The translations under genes were made by a program, and so were the position numbers. A model generated the notes under the pieces. It worked only from the letters and a program-made list of their open reading frames with translations. It did not search any database and was not told where the DNA came from. A stretch of DNA of 6,654 nucleotides from an archaeon (GTDB lineage: Archaea > Asgardarchaeota > Hermodarchaeia > Hermodarchaeales > Hermodarchaeaceae). This document shows positions 1-5,869 of the stretch, piece after piece. The stretch lies in NCBI GenBank assembly GCA_016550405.1, contig JABXGX010000047.1, positions 1 through 6,654 on the forward strand, written 5' to 3'. Every line of letters begins with the position of its first letter. Position 1 is the first letter of the stretch.

Positions 1-997
1 TGAATCCAGTTGCCAAAATAACACTCCCTACTTGGATGTTGACGGTCTCATCCTTCATATCATAGTTAATAGCGTCAGCCGGACAGACCTTCTCACAAAC
101 TCCACATTTGCCATCGGTGATCTTCTTGCAGTGCTCCGCATCAATGGTTACCTTGCGGGGCACACTTTGAGAAAAGGGCATATAGATAGCACGACGCTTA
201 GCAACATTCCAAGCCCAGGCATCATCCACTCTGGTGGGGCATTTTTCTGTACACTGCATACAGCCGGTACACTTGTCCCAATCCACATAGGTTGCCTTCT
301 TATTCAACGTAAGAATCCAGTCCTTATCCGTATGCTTCGCCCCAACAAGCTCTGTATACGGATACAACTCGATATTCGGGTGAGTCGCAGTTTCTGCCAT
401 CTTTGGGCCTAAAATACAAATTGAACAGTCCAAAGTGGGATAGGTTTTATTTAGGACAGCCATGTGTCCGCCGATGGTGGGTTCTTTTTCTACTAAATGG
501 ACTTTAATGCCGCGATTGGCAAGATCGATGGCGGCTTGGATGCCTGCAATGCCTGCTCCAAGAACGGCGACTTCTTGCGTGACTGGAAAGGTTTTGGTGA
601 CAATTGGGCTTTGGGCAGCGATACGGAAGACAGCGGCGCGGATGAGGCGTTTGGCTTTGGCAGTGGCACCTTTAGGGTTGTTTTGATGGACCCATGCGCA
701 GTGTTCGCGGATGTTGGCAAAGGTGATTTGTCCGTGGGTTAAGCCGGCTTCCTCGGCGGCATGATAAAAGCGGGGACCAAAGAGGTGGGGGCTGCAGGCT
801 GCTATGACGAGGCGATCAAGTTTCTTTTCGGTGAGGGTTTGTATGAGGACTTGGAGAGGTTCATGCTGACACCAGTCGCTTCGGGTTTCGACATGTTTAA
901 CGTTAGGGAGGGTTTCTGAAAAGGTGGTAAGGGCTTCGAAGTTGAGGGTGTTACTAATGGTGTCACCGCAGTTACAGAGAAGGACGCCAATTTTCAT
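1..997 (-). CDS. hdrA: HdrA-like CoB-CoM heterodisulfide reductase flavin/Fe-S subunit, 3' end beyond window
   Basis: Reading the minus strand from the ATG at 997 gives an open frame of 332 codons that leaves the window without a stop. It is the N-terminal half or so of an HdrA-family protein, the FAD subunit that splits electrons between ferredoxin and a disulfide or other acceptor in cytoplasmic complexes. Visible in order: the HdrA opening MKIGVLLCNCG with Cys8 and Cys10; the CSP-containing segment at 68-70 and a Cys100-AWVH motif; a Rossmann FAD loop GAGIAG at 147-152, with an acidic residue and GGHMA at 170-180; the family motif DCSICILGPKM with Cys191 and Cys194; a first 4Fe-4S motif with Cys243, 246, 249 and 253; and a second with Cys290, 298, 301 and 305 in the wide spacing typical of HdrA. 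The start is backed by an AGGTG ribosome site 7 nt upstream. Lys and Glu codon choice changes sharply near codon 195 (see findings). The missing C-terminus prevents telling a plain HdrA from an HdrA-MvhD fusion. Confidence 0.93.
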   Translation of the reverse strand, partial: MKIGVLLCNCGDTISNTLNFEALTTFSETLPNVKHVETRSDWCQHEPLQVLIQTLTEKKLDRLVIAACSPHLFGPRFYHAAEEAGLTHGQITFANIREHCAWVHQNNPKGATAKAKRLIRAAVFRIAAQSPIVTKTFPVTQEVAVLGAGIAGIQAAIDLANRGIKVHLVEKEPTIGGHMAVLNKTYPTLDCSICILGPKMAETATHPNIELYPYTELVGAKHTDKDWILTLNKKATYVDWDKCTGCMQCTEKCPTRVDDAWAWNVAKRRAIYMPFSQSVPRKVTIDAEHCKKITDGKCGVCEKVCPADAINYDMKDETVNIQVGSVILATGF

Positions 998-1004
998 AAT
1001 GTGG

Positions 1005-1009
1005 CACCT
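1005..1009 (-). promoter_or_regulatory. Shine-Dalgarno site of hdrA
   Basis: The minus strand reads AGGTG, then 7 nt, then the ATG at 997. This fixes the hdrA start, and the same point is where HdrA homology (MKIGV) begins. Confidence 0.65.
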
Positions 1010-1044
1010 GAAATCGGAAGGATAAGGTAGCGGTTGTTGAAGCC

Positions 1045-1055
1045 ACATATATACT
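1045..1055. promoter_or_regulatory. Symmetric TATA-like box in the divergent hdrA / hydrolase intergenic region
   Basis: ATATATA at 1047-1053 is self-complementary in its core, so it can be read as an archaeal TATA box in either direction. On the minus strand it lies about 50 nt before the hdrA ATG, which would put transcription start near 1025 and leave a leader of about 25-30 nt containing the AGGTG site. On the plus strand it lies about 55 nt before the hydrolase ATG. The purine-rich sequence upstream on the minus side (ATGAGTGATGAG) is the better BRE-like element, so hdrA is the likelier user. Confidence 0.5.
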
Positions 1056-1071
1056 CATCACTCATACGATA

Positions 1072-1079
1072 GTTTATTC
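1072..1079 (+). promoter_or_regulatory. Weak alternative TATA-like element for the MBL-fold gene
   Basis: GTTTATTC lies about 30 nt before the ATG at 1107. It would place transcription start only a few bases before the start codon, giving a leaderless or nearly leaderless mRNA. That would fit the lack of a convincing Shine-Dalgarno in front of this gene. It is one of two candidates, the other being the ATATATA box at 1047. Confidence 0.25.
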
Positions 1080-1106
1080 AACGGTAGGTCAGCATGGGTA
1101 GAGTGT

Positions 1107-1916
1107 ATGATAGAAATCGAGCGGTTTGATGAGACAGTGACATGTATCAAGACTGCTTCGCCATTGGGTGGACAGGCGATTATGTGGGTATATGCCTACC
1201 AAGTGGGGGAAATAGTGATTGATGCGGGTTGTTGGAATGCCGTTGAAGAATTACGAAGTTTTGCCCAACAGCACCCCGTGAAATGCGTGTTCGTGACGCA
1301 TTATCATGAAGACCATTATGGAGGAAGTGCAGCGTTTCTTCCAAAGGCAGAGATATTTGCAGGACCAGTGACGCTAAAGTCGTTACACGAACCCTATTCT
1401 TTACCTGAATTTTTTCAGTTTGTATGGGGGCTTCCTAAGCCTGTTGTCGAAGCACAAGAATTCAGAGACCCGTTGCTTGTTGTAGGTGATTTGACCTTTG
1501 AGGTCGTGGATTTGTCGGGGCATTGTGAAGAGATGATTGGCTTTTGGGAACCAAATCAAAGATGGTTTTTCTCATCAGATGCGGTTCCGCTTCCTTCCCG
1601 GAAACAGATGGCGATGCCTGAAGAGAATATTCCTATGATGATTCAGCGTATGCATGAAATCCAAGATAAGGATCCAGATGTGCTTTTTGACGGGCACCGA
1701 GGACCAGTCGTGCATCCACAGGAGCATATCGCGATGCGCATTAGATTTCTCTCTGACTTGCAGAGCCAAGTCCAAGAGTTGAGAGCAGAGGGAAAAAGCA
1801 TTTCTGAAATCAAGGATGTGCTCGGGTTTCCGGAACCTTGGTATCTTCCTAATACAGAGGGTCGATTTAGTGTGGAGCACTTAATTCGGTCACTTGCCGA
1901 AGACCGTGTGAGCTAG
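1107..1916 (+). CDS. Metallo-beta-lactamase-fold metal-dependent hydrolase
   Basis: This is a complete 269-aa protein of the MBL superfamily, probably cytoplasmic since no signal peptide is visible. The metal ligands are all present: the HxHxDH motif as His65, His67, Asp69 and His70 in THYHEDHYGG; His139 in LSGH; Asp158 in SSDAVP; and His197 in DGHRGP. An acidic IDAG turn at 38-41 precedes them, as in glyoxalase-II and LACTB2-like members. After the last ligand comes a helical tail (about 205-265) with a short helix-turn-helix-like stretch (SISEIKDVLGFPEP), comparable to the C-terminal cap of LACTB2-like hydrolases. A binuclear metal hydrolase of a thioester, phosphodiester or similar substrate is expected, but the substrate cannot be read from sequence. 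There is no clear ribosome site before the ATG, and no other in-frame start is better. It is transcribed away from hdrA, with no co-directional neighbour closer than the kinase gene. Confidence 0.9.
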   Translation: MIEIERFDETVTCIKTASPLGGQAIMWVYAYQVGEIVIDAGCWNAVEELRSFAQQHPVKCVFVTHYHEDHYGGSAAFLPKAEIFAGPVTLKSLHEPYSLPEFFQFVWGLPKPVVEAQEFRDPLLVVGDLTFEVVDLSGHCEEMIGFWEPNQRWFFSSDAVPLPSRKQMAMPEENIPMMIQRMHEIQDKDPDVLFDGHRGPVVHPQEHIAMRIRFLSDLQSQVQELRAEGKSISEIKDVLGFPEPWYLPNTEGRFSVEHLIRSLAEDRVS

Positions 1917-1917
1917 A

Positions 1918-1928
1918 TTGTTTTTTCT
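1918..1928 (+). terminator. Poly-T transcription terminator after the MBL-fold gene
   Basis: TTGTTTTTTCT begins one base after the stop codon of the hydrolase. Such T-runs without a hairpin are the usual intrinsic termination signal of archaeal RNA polymerase. I see no stem upstream of it. Confidence 0.45.
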
Positions 1929-1960
1929 ACAACAAAGCGGTTTCTTTAGCGGAGCGATGA

Positions 1961-1972
1961 AAAGGTTTTATA
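1961..1972 (+). promoter_or_regulatory. Probable BRE/TATA promoter of the kinase-regulator operon
   Basis: AAAGGTTTTATA has a purine-rich BRE-like start followed by TTTTATA, and is the best TATA candidate between the hydrolase stop and the kinase. Transcription would start near 1995. That leaves a leader of about 88 nt if the kinase starts at 2083, or about 28 nt if it starts at the upstream ATG at 2023. Confidence 0.45.
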
Positions 1973-2070
1973 CCGTTCATTGAGCGGGTTTTGAGTAAGG
2001 GGTTTGAAGCCAGCCAGAAGCTATGTGCCAAGCATTTGACACTTCGGTCTACCTGATGCCCTCGTCGTAT

Positions 2071-2075
2071 GAGGT
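2071..2075 (+). promoter_or_regulatory. Shine-Dalgarno site favouring the kinase start at 2083
   Basis: GAGGT lies 7 nt before the ATG at 2083. The two upstream in-frame ATGs (2023 and 2056) have no comparable site, so this site decides the start chosen for the kinase. Confidence 0.5.
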
Positions 2076-2082
2076 CCTGCCA

Positions 2083-3966
2083 ATGCCATTGCCTACGCGT
2101 CCTGATTCTTCGACAACAGATACAACGAAACGTGGTTCTCAAGATCGTTTTCGACGCCTTGTTGATTCCACTGGAGCGTTAGTGGTTGGTGTTGATCTAC
2201 AAGGCAAAATTACTTTGTTTAACCGACGATGCGAGGAGGTCACTGGATATTCAGAAGCTGAGGTTCTGGGAAAAGACATCGTTGAATTATTCATCCCCGA
2301 GGATGAACGCCCTGAGTTATTGAAGCGTTTACAGAACCTAGTTCTGGGGAAAATGCCATCTTATTCGCCGCAAGTGCACTGGATTACTAAATCTGGTAAG
2401 AAACGCTTGATGCGGTGGAATAATACCTTTGTCCTTGACGAAAACGGGAACGTTGAGGAGATTTACGGTATCGGCATCGATATTACTACAGAGAAGGAAA
2501 TGGAATCCGCCCTAGAGCAGGCTGAGGCTAAGTACTATAATCTGATTGACAAATCGCTTGAAGGATTTGTTATCATTGCGGGAAAACCTCCGAAAATTGT
2601 GTTCTCAAACCCTGTGGCCTCTGCAATTTCGGGATACTCCTCAGAGGAATTGCTTTCCTTATCCCCATCCGAATTTGCGGCGCTTTTTCTTCCCGAGGAC
2701 CAAGGGAATATCATCGAAGGAATTCAACGAGTTTTGGATGACGCTGAACCTGTCCAGCGTGAATTCCGAATCCTTCGGAAGGATGGCAGCATTTCGTGGA
2801 TTCGTGCTTTTGGTTCCCGAATCGATTATGAGGGAGAGCCGGCACTCCAGCTTGCCTTTATCAATATTACCGAATGGAAAGAAGTACAACTTGCTTTAGA
2901 AGAATCAGAAGCAGAGTACCGAAGCCTGTTCGATAGTGTTCCTGTGGGTATTTTCCGAACCACCCCAGAAGGGGAGATTCTTGATGCTAATCCCGCTTTA
3001 GTTGAAATGTTGGGTTTTCAGGAAAAGAATGAGCTACTGAAACATAAAGCCTCAGAGTTTTACCTTCACGCAGGGGATCGAAAACTTTGGGAGAATCATA
3101 TTAAAAAGGAGGAAATCGTGCGGGGCTTTGAAGTTGAGTTCAAACGGAAAGATGAGGAAATCATCTGGATCGAGTTGAATGCGCGGGTAATACGGGATGC
3201 AAATGGTGACGTTTACTGTTATGAGGGAACCTTAGAGGATATCACGGAACGGAAGAACGCAGTAATCAAGTTACAGTCTGCCCACCAGCGAGCAGAATTC
3301 CTTGTTGACCTCATGGCCCATGATTTGAATAATATTAACCAAGGCATCATGCTAACACTTGAGATGATTGAAAGTGATGAAAACCTGCCGGTACATATCC
3401 GAGAGGGACTCCAAGCATCTCTCGATCAGGTAGAGCGCAGTGCTGAACTCATCTCGAACGTGAAGCGATTGCAATCTCTCGAGTCTGAACCCCGCCGATT
3501 ATCTAACCGGGATCTTTCACCACCTTTTCACGCGGCAGTGCGTGCAGTGGAAAGAGCCTTTCCTAACAAACAACTCTTTCTTTCCACGAATATCCAAGAG
3601 AGCCAATATTATGTGTACGGTGATGGTTTCCTTACGGAGCTCTTTTTCAATGTTCTTCATAATGCCGTGAAAATGGACCGACACCCTCTGGTCAAAATTG
3701 AAGTTCAAGCCAGTTACAATGTTGAAGGAGCCGTAAAAGTTGAGATACAAGATCATGGTCCAGGAGTGCCCGATTCGGAGAAGAATCGGATATTCAACCG
3801 GTATCCTAATGGTATGGAAGGGGTTCGTGGTTCGGGAATTGGCTTAACTCTTGTTCAGCGAATTCTACAACGTTATGGGGGACAAATCTGGGTTGAAGAT
3901 CGGGTCACTGGCGACCATTCACAGGGGGCGAACTTCGTCCTACTTATACCGAAGGGGGAACGATAA
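2083..3966 (+). CDS. Soluble multi-PAS sensor histidine kinase
   Basis: This is a 627-aa kinase from the ATG at 2083; an upstream in-frame ATG at 2023 would give 647 aa but lacks a ribosome site. No membrane segment is seen, so it is a cytoplasmic sensor. Three PAS domains follow one another at about 22-140, 150-267 and 278-391, each with the GxxxxFN/ANPA-type core and a terminal DIT or NIT motif (GIDITTEKE, FINITEWKE, LEDITERKN) leading into a short helical linker. The phosphoacceptor helix carries His413 in LMAHDLNNINQG, the variant H-box common in archaeal kinases, with no proline after the His. The ATPase domain has an N box with Asn527 (NVLHNAVK), a G1 box with Asp557 (DHGPGVP) and a G2 box GSGIGLTL at 583-590, so it should be active. 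Its stop overlaps the start of a receiver gene by one base, making that its likely partner. The signal is unknown; PAS domains may bind haem, flavin or small ligands, and no diagnostic cofactor residue is evident. Confidence 0.93.
   Translation: MPLPTRPDSSTTDTTKRGSQDRFRRLVDSTGALVVGVDLQGKITLFNRRCEEVTGYSEAEVLGKDIVELFIPEDERPELLKRLQNLVLGKMPSYSPQVHWITKSGKKRLMRWNNTFVLDENGNVEEIYGIGIDITTEKEMESALEQAEAKYYNLIDKSLEGFVIIAGKPPKIVFSNPVASAISGYSSEELLSLSPSEFAALFLPEDQGNIIEGIQRVLDDAEPVQREFRILRKDGSISWIRAFGSRIDYEGEPALQLAFINITEWKEVQLALEESEAEYRSLFDSVPVGIFRTTPEGEILDANPALVEMLGFQEKNELLKHKASEFYLHAGDRKLWENHIKKEEIVRGFEVEFKRKDEEIIWIELNARVIRDANGDVYCYEGTLEDITERKNAVIKLQSAHQRAEFLVDLMAHDLNNINQGIMLTLEMIESDENLPVHIREGLQASLDQVERSAELISNVKRLQSLESEPRRLSNRDLSPPFHAAVRAVERAFPNKQLFLSTNIQESQYYVYGDGFLTELFFNVLHNAVKMDRHPLVKIEVQASYNVEGAVKVEIQDHGPGVPDSEKNRIFNRYPNGMEGVRGSGIGLTLVQRILQRYGGQIWVEDRVTGDHSQGANFVLLIPKGER
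3953..3958 (+). promoter_or_regulatory. Shine-Dalgarno site of the receiver gene inside the kinase 3' end
   Basis: AGGGGG lies 7 nt before the ATG at 3966, within the last codons of the kinase. It supports this start and coupled translation of the two genes. Confidence 0.6.
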
Positions 3967-4331
3967 TGGTTTCAATTTTTATTGTTGACGATGATGAAAA
4001 TCTTCATCGAGTCTATCGTTCCTTCTTTTCGATGAAAGGGTTTGATGTGGTAGGGAGTGCCTTTGATGGAGATGAGGCGGTAAAACTATTCGAAGCTTTG
4101 AATCCTCGACCTGATGTATTACTCATGGATTACCGGATGCCCATTAAAGATGGCGTCTCAGCAACTCGAGAAATCCGAAGCTTGGATCCTACTACAAAGA
4201 TTATTTTTTTGAGTGCAGATGAAACCGCCCGAGAGCAAGCCATGAAGGCAGGAGCGATTTCATTCCTCATTAAACCTGTGCGGTTTGCCCAGCTACTTCA
4301 CACCATTACTCAGGTTTTGGACAATCACTAA
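3966..4331 (+). CDS. Single-domain (receiver-only) response regulator
   Basis: A 121-aa CheY-like receiver with nothing after it. The acidic pocket is Asp8-Asp9-Asp10 in FIVDDDEN. The phosphoacceptor is Asp55 in LLMDYRMPIKDG, the switch Ser is Ser83 in FLSAD, and the conserved Lys is Lys103 in IKPV. The fold therefore looks complete and able to be phosphorylated. Its ATG shares one base with the kinase stop codon (TAATG), so the two are almost certainly cotranscribed and translationally coupled, and the kinase is its probable phosphodonor. With no DNA-binding or enzymatic output domain, it must act by binding another protein or pass phosphate on in a relay; such stand-alone receivers are common in archaea. 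The target cannot be named from the window. Confidence 0.93.
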   Translation: MVSIFIVDDDENLHRVYRSFFSMKGFDVVGSAFDGDEAVKLFEALNPRPDVLLMDYRMPIKDGVSATREIRSLDPTTKIIFLSADETAREQAMKAGAISFLIKPVRFAQLLHTITQVLDNH

Positions 4332-4334
4332 GCA

Positions 4335-4339
4335 TTTTT
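4335..4339 (+). terminator. Short T-run after the kinase-regulator operon
   Basis: Five T's start three bases after the receiver stop codon. As a poly-T archaeal terminator it is short; the site at 4430-4448 is an additional candidate. Confidence 0.2.
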
Positions 4340-4429
4340 GTGTGCGAGCCTTTTCCGAATGAGGATAAGCCGTAAACAGGTTGATTCATTTTCCAGACAG
4401 AACCTTCTTTGCATCTTTGAGGAAATTAA

Positions 4430-4448
4430 GAGGAAGCCCTCAGTTTTT
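4430..4448 (+). terminator. Small hairpin plus T-run, possible terminator
   Basis: GAGG, a 4-nt loop, then CCTC are followed two bases later by five T's (4444-4448). The stem has only 4 bp, so the T-run is the main argument. It would end transcripts from the kinase-regulator operon about 100 nt after the receiver stop. Confidence 0.3.
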
Positions 4449-4494
4449 CTTCGTAATGAAATGATTAAGTTAAATTAAAAACTAAATTCGATTT

Positions 4495-4506
4495 AAGTTC
4501 GAACTT
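4495..4506. promoter_or_regulatory. Perfect 12-bp palindrome, possible operator
   Basis: AAGTTCGAACTT is its own reverse complement. It lies in an AT-rich stretch 19 nt upstream of the TTTAATAT box of the membrane-protein gene and 65 nt before its start codon. A dimeric regulator could bind there to control that gene. A single copy is seen and no regulator gene adjoins it, so the role is inferred. Confidence 0.35.
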
Positions 4507-4524
4507 CCAGTATCAAGATAGAAG

Positions 4525-4532
4525 TTTAATAT
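4525..4532 (+). promoter_or_regulatory. Possible TATA box for the membrane-protein gene
   Basis: TTTAATAT, preceded by the purine-rich GATAGAAG, would start transcription near 4553, about 17 nt before the GTG codon. A second AT-rich candidate, ATAAATA at 4547-4553, is too close to the start codon for the usual spacing. Confidence 0.35.
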
Positions 4533-4570
4533 CAATTTGTTGACTCATAAATAGGCTGGGGTAGAGATTC

Positions 4571-5020
4571 GTGAACGGTTCAAAAGACTGGGTGTTCATT
4601 GCAGTTATTCTTGTGTTTTTAGGTTATTTTCTGCCCATGTGTTATATCACAGTACCAACACTTACTATACATTGGATAGATTCTCTTCTCATTGCTTTCT
4701 TAGCAACTCCAAGCATTGGAACACCCAGTTTTGTTTGGTGGTTAATTCCCATTCCTCTTGTTTTCGCAATCATTGGCTGGGCTGGTTTCTCCTATCGATC
4801 TCGTCTTGCCTTTCTTAGAATTGGCTTTTACCCCACGAGTTGTCTTGTGATTCTCCTTCTGATAATTTCAGTATATCTAGCATTGATGTCCACCATTGAT
4901 CTCTTCATTCCCGTTAACGCAATCGCTTTTACTTTCGCAGCCCTTGCTGCACATCAAGCTAAAAATCGACGCTCTCCTCTGTTAGAAGAGAAGAAGGATA
5001 ATCAAGAAGCTTCTCAGTAA
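4571..5020 (+). CDS. Unrecognised multi-pass membrane protein (GTG start)
   Basis: A 149-aa hydrophobic protein that I do not recognise. Likely membrane helices are at about 7-28, 53-73, 86-106 and 109-130, with a weaker hydrophobic stretch at 36-50, so four or five passes. A short charged loop (SYRSRLAFLR, 74-83) lies before the third strong helix. The C-terminal tail from 131 is hydrophilic and highly charged (KNRRSPLLEEKKDNQEAS). No catalytic or ligand motif stands out. The start is GTG with GGGG 9 nt upstream; the next in-frame ATG at 4637 would cut into the first helix, so GTG is preferred. It has its own AT-rich upstream region with a palindrome and is separated by 239 nt from the receiver gene, so it is probably a separate transcript. 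It could be a lineage-specific small membrane protein. Coding is supported by a long open frame with a coherent helix pattern, not by homology. Confidence 0.65.
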   Translation: MNGSKDWVFIAVILVFLGYFLPMCYITVPTLTIHWIDSLLIAFLATPSIGTPSFVWWLIPIPLVFAIIGWAGFSYRSRLAFLRIGFYPTSCLVILLLIISVYLALMSTIDLFIPVNAIAFTFAALAAHQAKNRRSPLLEEKKDNQEASQ

Positions 5021-5034
5021 AGAGCTTCTTTTCC
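5004..5034 (+). terminator. Stem-loop with pyrimidine-rich tail overlapping the membrane-gene stop codon
   Basis: AAGAAGCT at 5004-5011 and AGCTTCTT at 5023-5030 form an 8-bp perfect inverted repeat around an 11-nt loop that contains the TAA stop codon. It is followed by TTCCTTTC. It could act as a terminator or as a 3'-end RNA stabiliser. The tail is interrupted by C's, so a bacterial-style intrinsic terminator would be weak. Confidence 0.4.
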
Positions 5035-5059
5035 TTTCGATGTACTTAGTGTATTCTAC

Positions 5060-5155
5060 ATGTGGTTAGTTATCGTTGGATGCGTGCTTTTTGTAATCGG
5101 AAATTATACTGGCGGGATTATAATTTGGAAGAAGAAAAAATTGTATATACGTTAA
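5060..5155 (+). CDS. Possible 31-aa single-helix membrane peptide
   Basis: An ATG-to-TAA frame of 31 codons encodes a hydrophobic segment (WLVIVGCVLFVIGNYTGG and a few more residues) that ends in WKKKK and LYIR. One membrane helix with a positively charged inner end is the obvious reading. There is no clear ribosome site. It lies in the same frame as the membrane protein that ends at 5020, with only that one stop codon and 13 sense codons between, so it may instead be a remnant or readthrough extension of that gene. The metV promoter overlaps its last codons. The evidence is composition only, and it could be chance. Confidence 0.3.
   Translation: MWLVIVGCVLFVIGNYTGGIIIWKKKKLYIR
5131..5149 (+). 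promoter_or_regulatory. Archaeal-type BRE/TATA promoter of metVF
   Basis: The purine run GAAGAAAAAA is directly followed by TTGTATATA. The box centre is about 50 nt before the metV ATG, placing transcription start near 5171 and a leader of about 26 nt. This is the best-formed promoter in the window and is the main cis-element argument for an archaeal host. Confidence 0.55.
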
Positions 5156-5196
5156 GGCTATACCATCGCCTAATTACTCAGTTTCAGTGACCTTTT

Positions 5197-5853
5197 ATGA
5201 TAATTCCCAAACAGATGCCAGTCGAGAAGATATTAAAGACCATTGAGGGGGTCGAGAATATACTAATTGTTGGCTGCGATGGATGCTCAGGAATCTACAT
5301 GGTTGGTGGCGAAAAACAGGCAGAAATGTTAGCTAAACTGATTCGGATGCACCGCCAACTCAATAACGAACCTGGTGAAGTAAACTATACCATCGTGTTA
5401 CGTCAATGCGATCGACAATTGGTCGCCACTACCCTTCGACCTCAATTAGAAAACGTTGATGCCATGATCTCCCTCGCCTGTGGTGTCGGTCCCCAGACCC
5501 TCATCGACGTCTTTCCAGACATGAAAGTCTTTACCGCTGTTGACACGTACGGCATGGGTGGCAAAGACCGAGAGTTGGGTCATTTCTTCGAATATTGCAG
5601 TGGATGTGGTGACTGTTTACTGAATGAAACAGGTGGCATTTGCCCCATGACCCGGTGCCCCAAAGCTTTGGTGAATGGGCCATGCGGTGGCATGTTAGAA
5701 GGCAAGTGCGAAGTTGGAGACTACAAGAACGATTGCGCGTGGTATCTCATTTACACACGCCTAGAAAAACTAGGTCGGTTAGACTTGTTCCGAAAATACC
5801 GTGAACCCCGGGATTGGCGAGTTGCCCAATCACCACGCAAACTAGAGATTTAG
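5197..5853 (+). CDS. metV: MetV-type methylenetetrahydrofolate reductase zinc/Fe-S subunit
   Basis: A 218-aa cysteine-rich protein matching MetV, the partner subunit that feeds electrons to the flavin subunit MetF in methylene-THF reductases of the Wood-Ljungdahl pathway. The N-terminal domain has the motif VGCDGCSGIYMVGGEKQ (Cys27, Cys30), then Cys71 (RQCDRQ) and Cys95 (LACGVG). The C-terminal half is the MTHFR_C-type cysteine domain: CSGCGDC (134, 137, 140), GGICPMTRCPKALVNGPCGG (Cys149, 154, 163), then Cys171 and Cys180, ending in the helix YTRLEKLGRLDLF. In studied members these cysteines hold iron-sulfur clusters and zinc; which ligand goes where is not assigned here. The length is usual for the family. 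The ATG at 5197 has only a weak GTGA six bases upstream, and the next ATG at 5215 has none. It lies 16 nt before metF and almost certainly shares its transcript. Confidence 0.9.
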   Translation: MIIPKQMPVEKILKTIEGVENILIVGCDGCSGIYMVGGEKQAEMLAKLIRMHRQLNNEPGEVNYTIVLRQCDRQLVATTLRPQLENVDAMISLACGVGPQTLIDVFPDMKVFTAVDTYGMGGKDRELGHFFEYCSGCGDCLLNETGGICPMTRCPKALVNGPCGGMLEGKCEVGDYKNDCAWYLIYTRLEKLGRLDLFRKYREPRDWRVAQSPRKLEI

Positions 5854-5858
5854 GTGAC

Positions 5859-5863
5859 GGTGA
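5859..5863 (+). promoter_or_regulatory. Shine-Dalgarno site of metF (tandem GGTGA)
   Basis: GGTGA lies 6 nt before the ATG at 5870. A second copy, AGGTGA at 5852-5857, overlaps the metV stop codon, so the intergenic gap reads GGTGA-C-GGTGA. The nearer copy has the better spacing and supports the 5870 start. Confidence 0.6.
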
Positions 5864-5869
5864 ATAACA

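Noticed and set aside
32..412. A 126-codon plus-strand open frame opposite hdrA
   Set aside because: The minus strand here encodes the two ferredoxin motifs of HdrA with intact cysteine spacing; the plus-strand frame has no motif or start signal.
1575..1880. A 101-codon minus-strand open frame
   Set aside because: It is antisense to the MBL-fold gene across its Asp158 and His197 ligand region and has no recognisable features.
2023..2082. The 20 extra N-terminal codons of the kinase from the ATG at 2023
   Set aside because: They belong to no domain and lack a ribosome site, whereas the ATG at 2083 has GAGGT 7 nt upstream. The longer form stays possible, as the TATA-like box at 1966 would give it a 28-nt leader.
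2546..2899. A 117-codon plus-strand open frame
   Set aside because: It is an out-of-frame shadow within the second PAS domain of the kinase, whose own frame is continuous.
5040..5069. A 9-codon ATG frame upstream of the 31-aa peptide
   Set aside because: It is too short and has no ribosome site; nothing supports translation.
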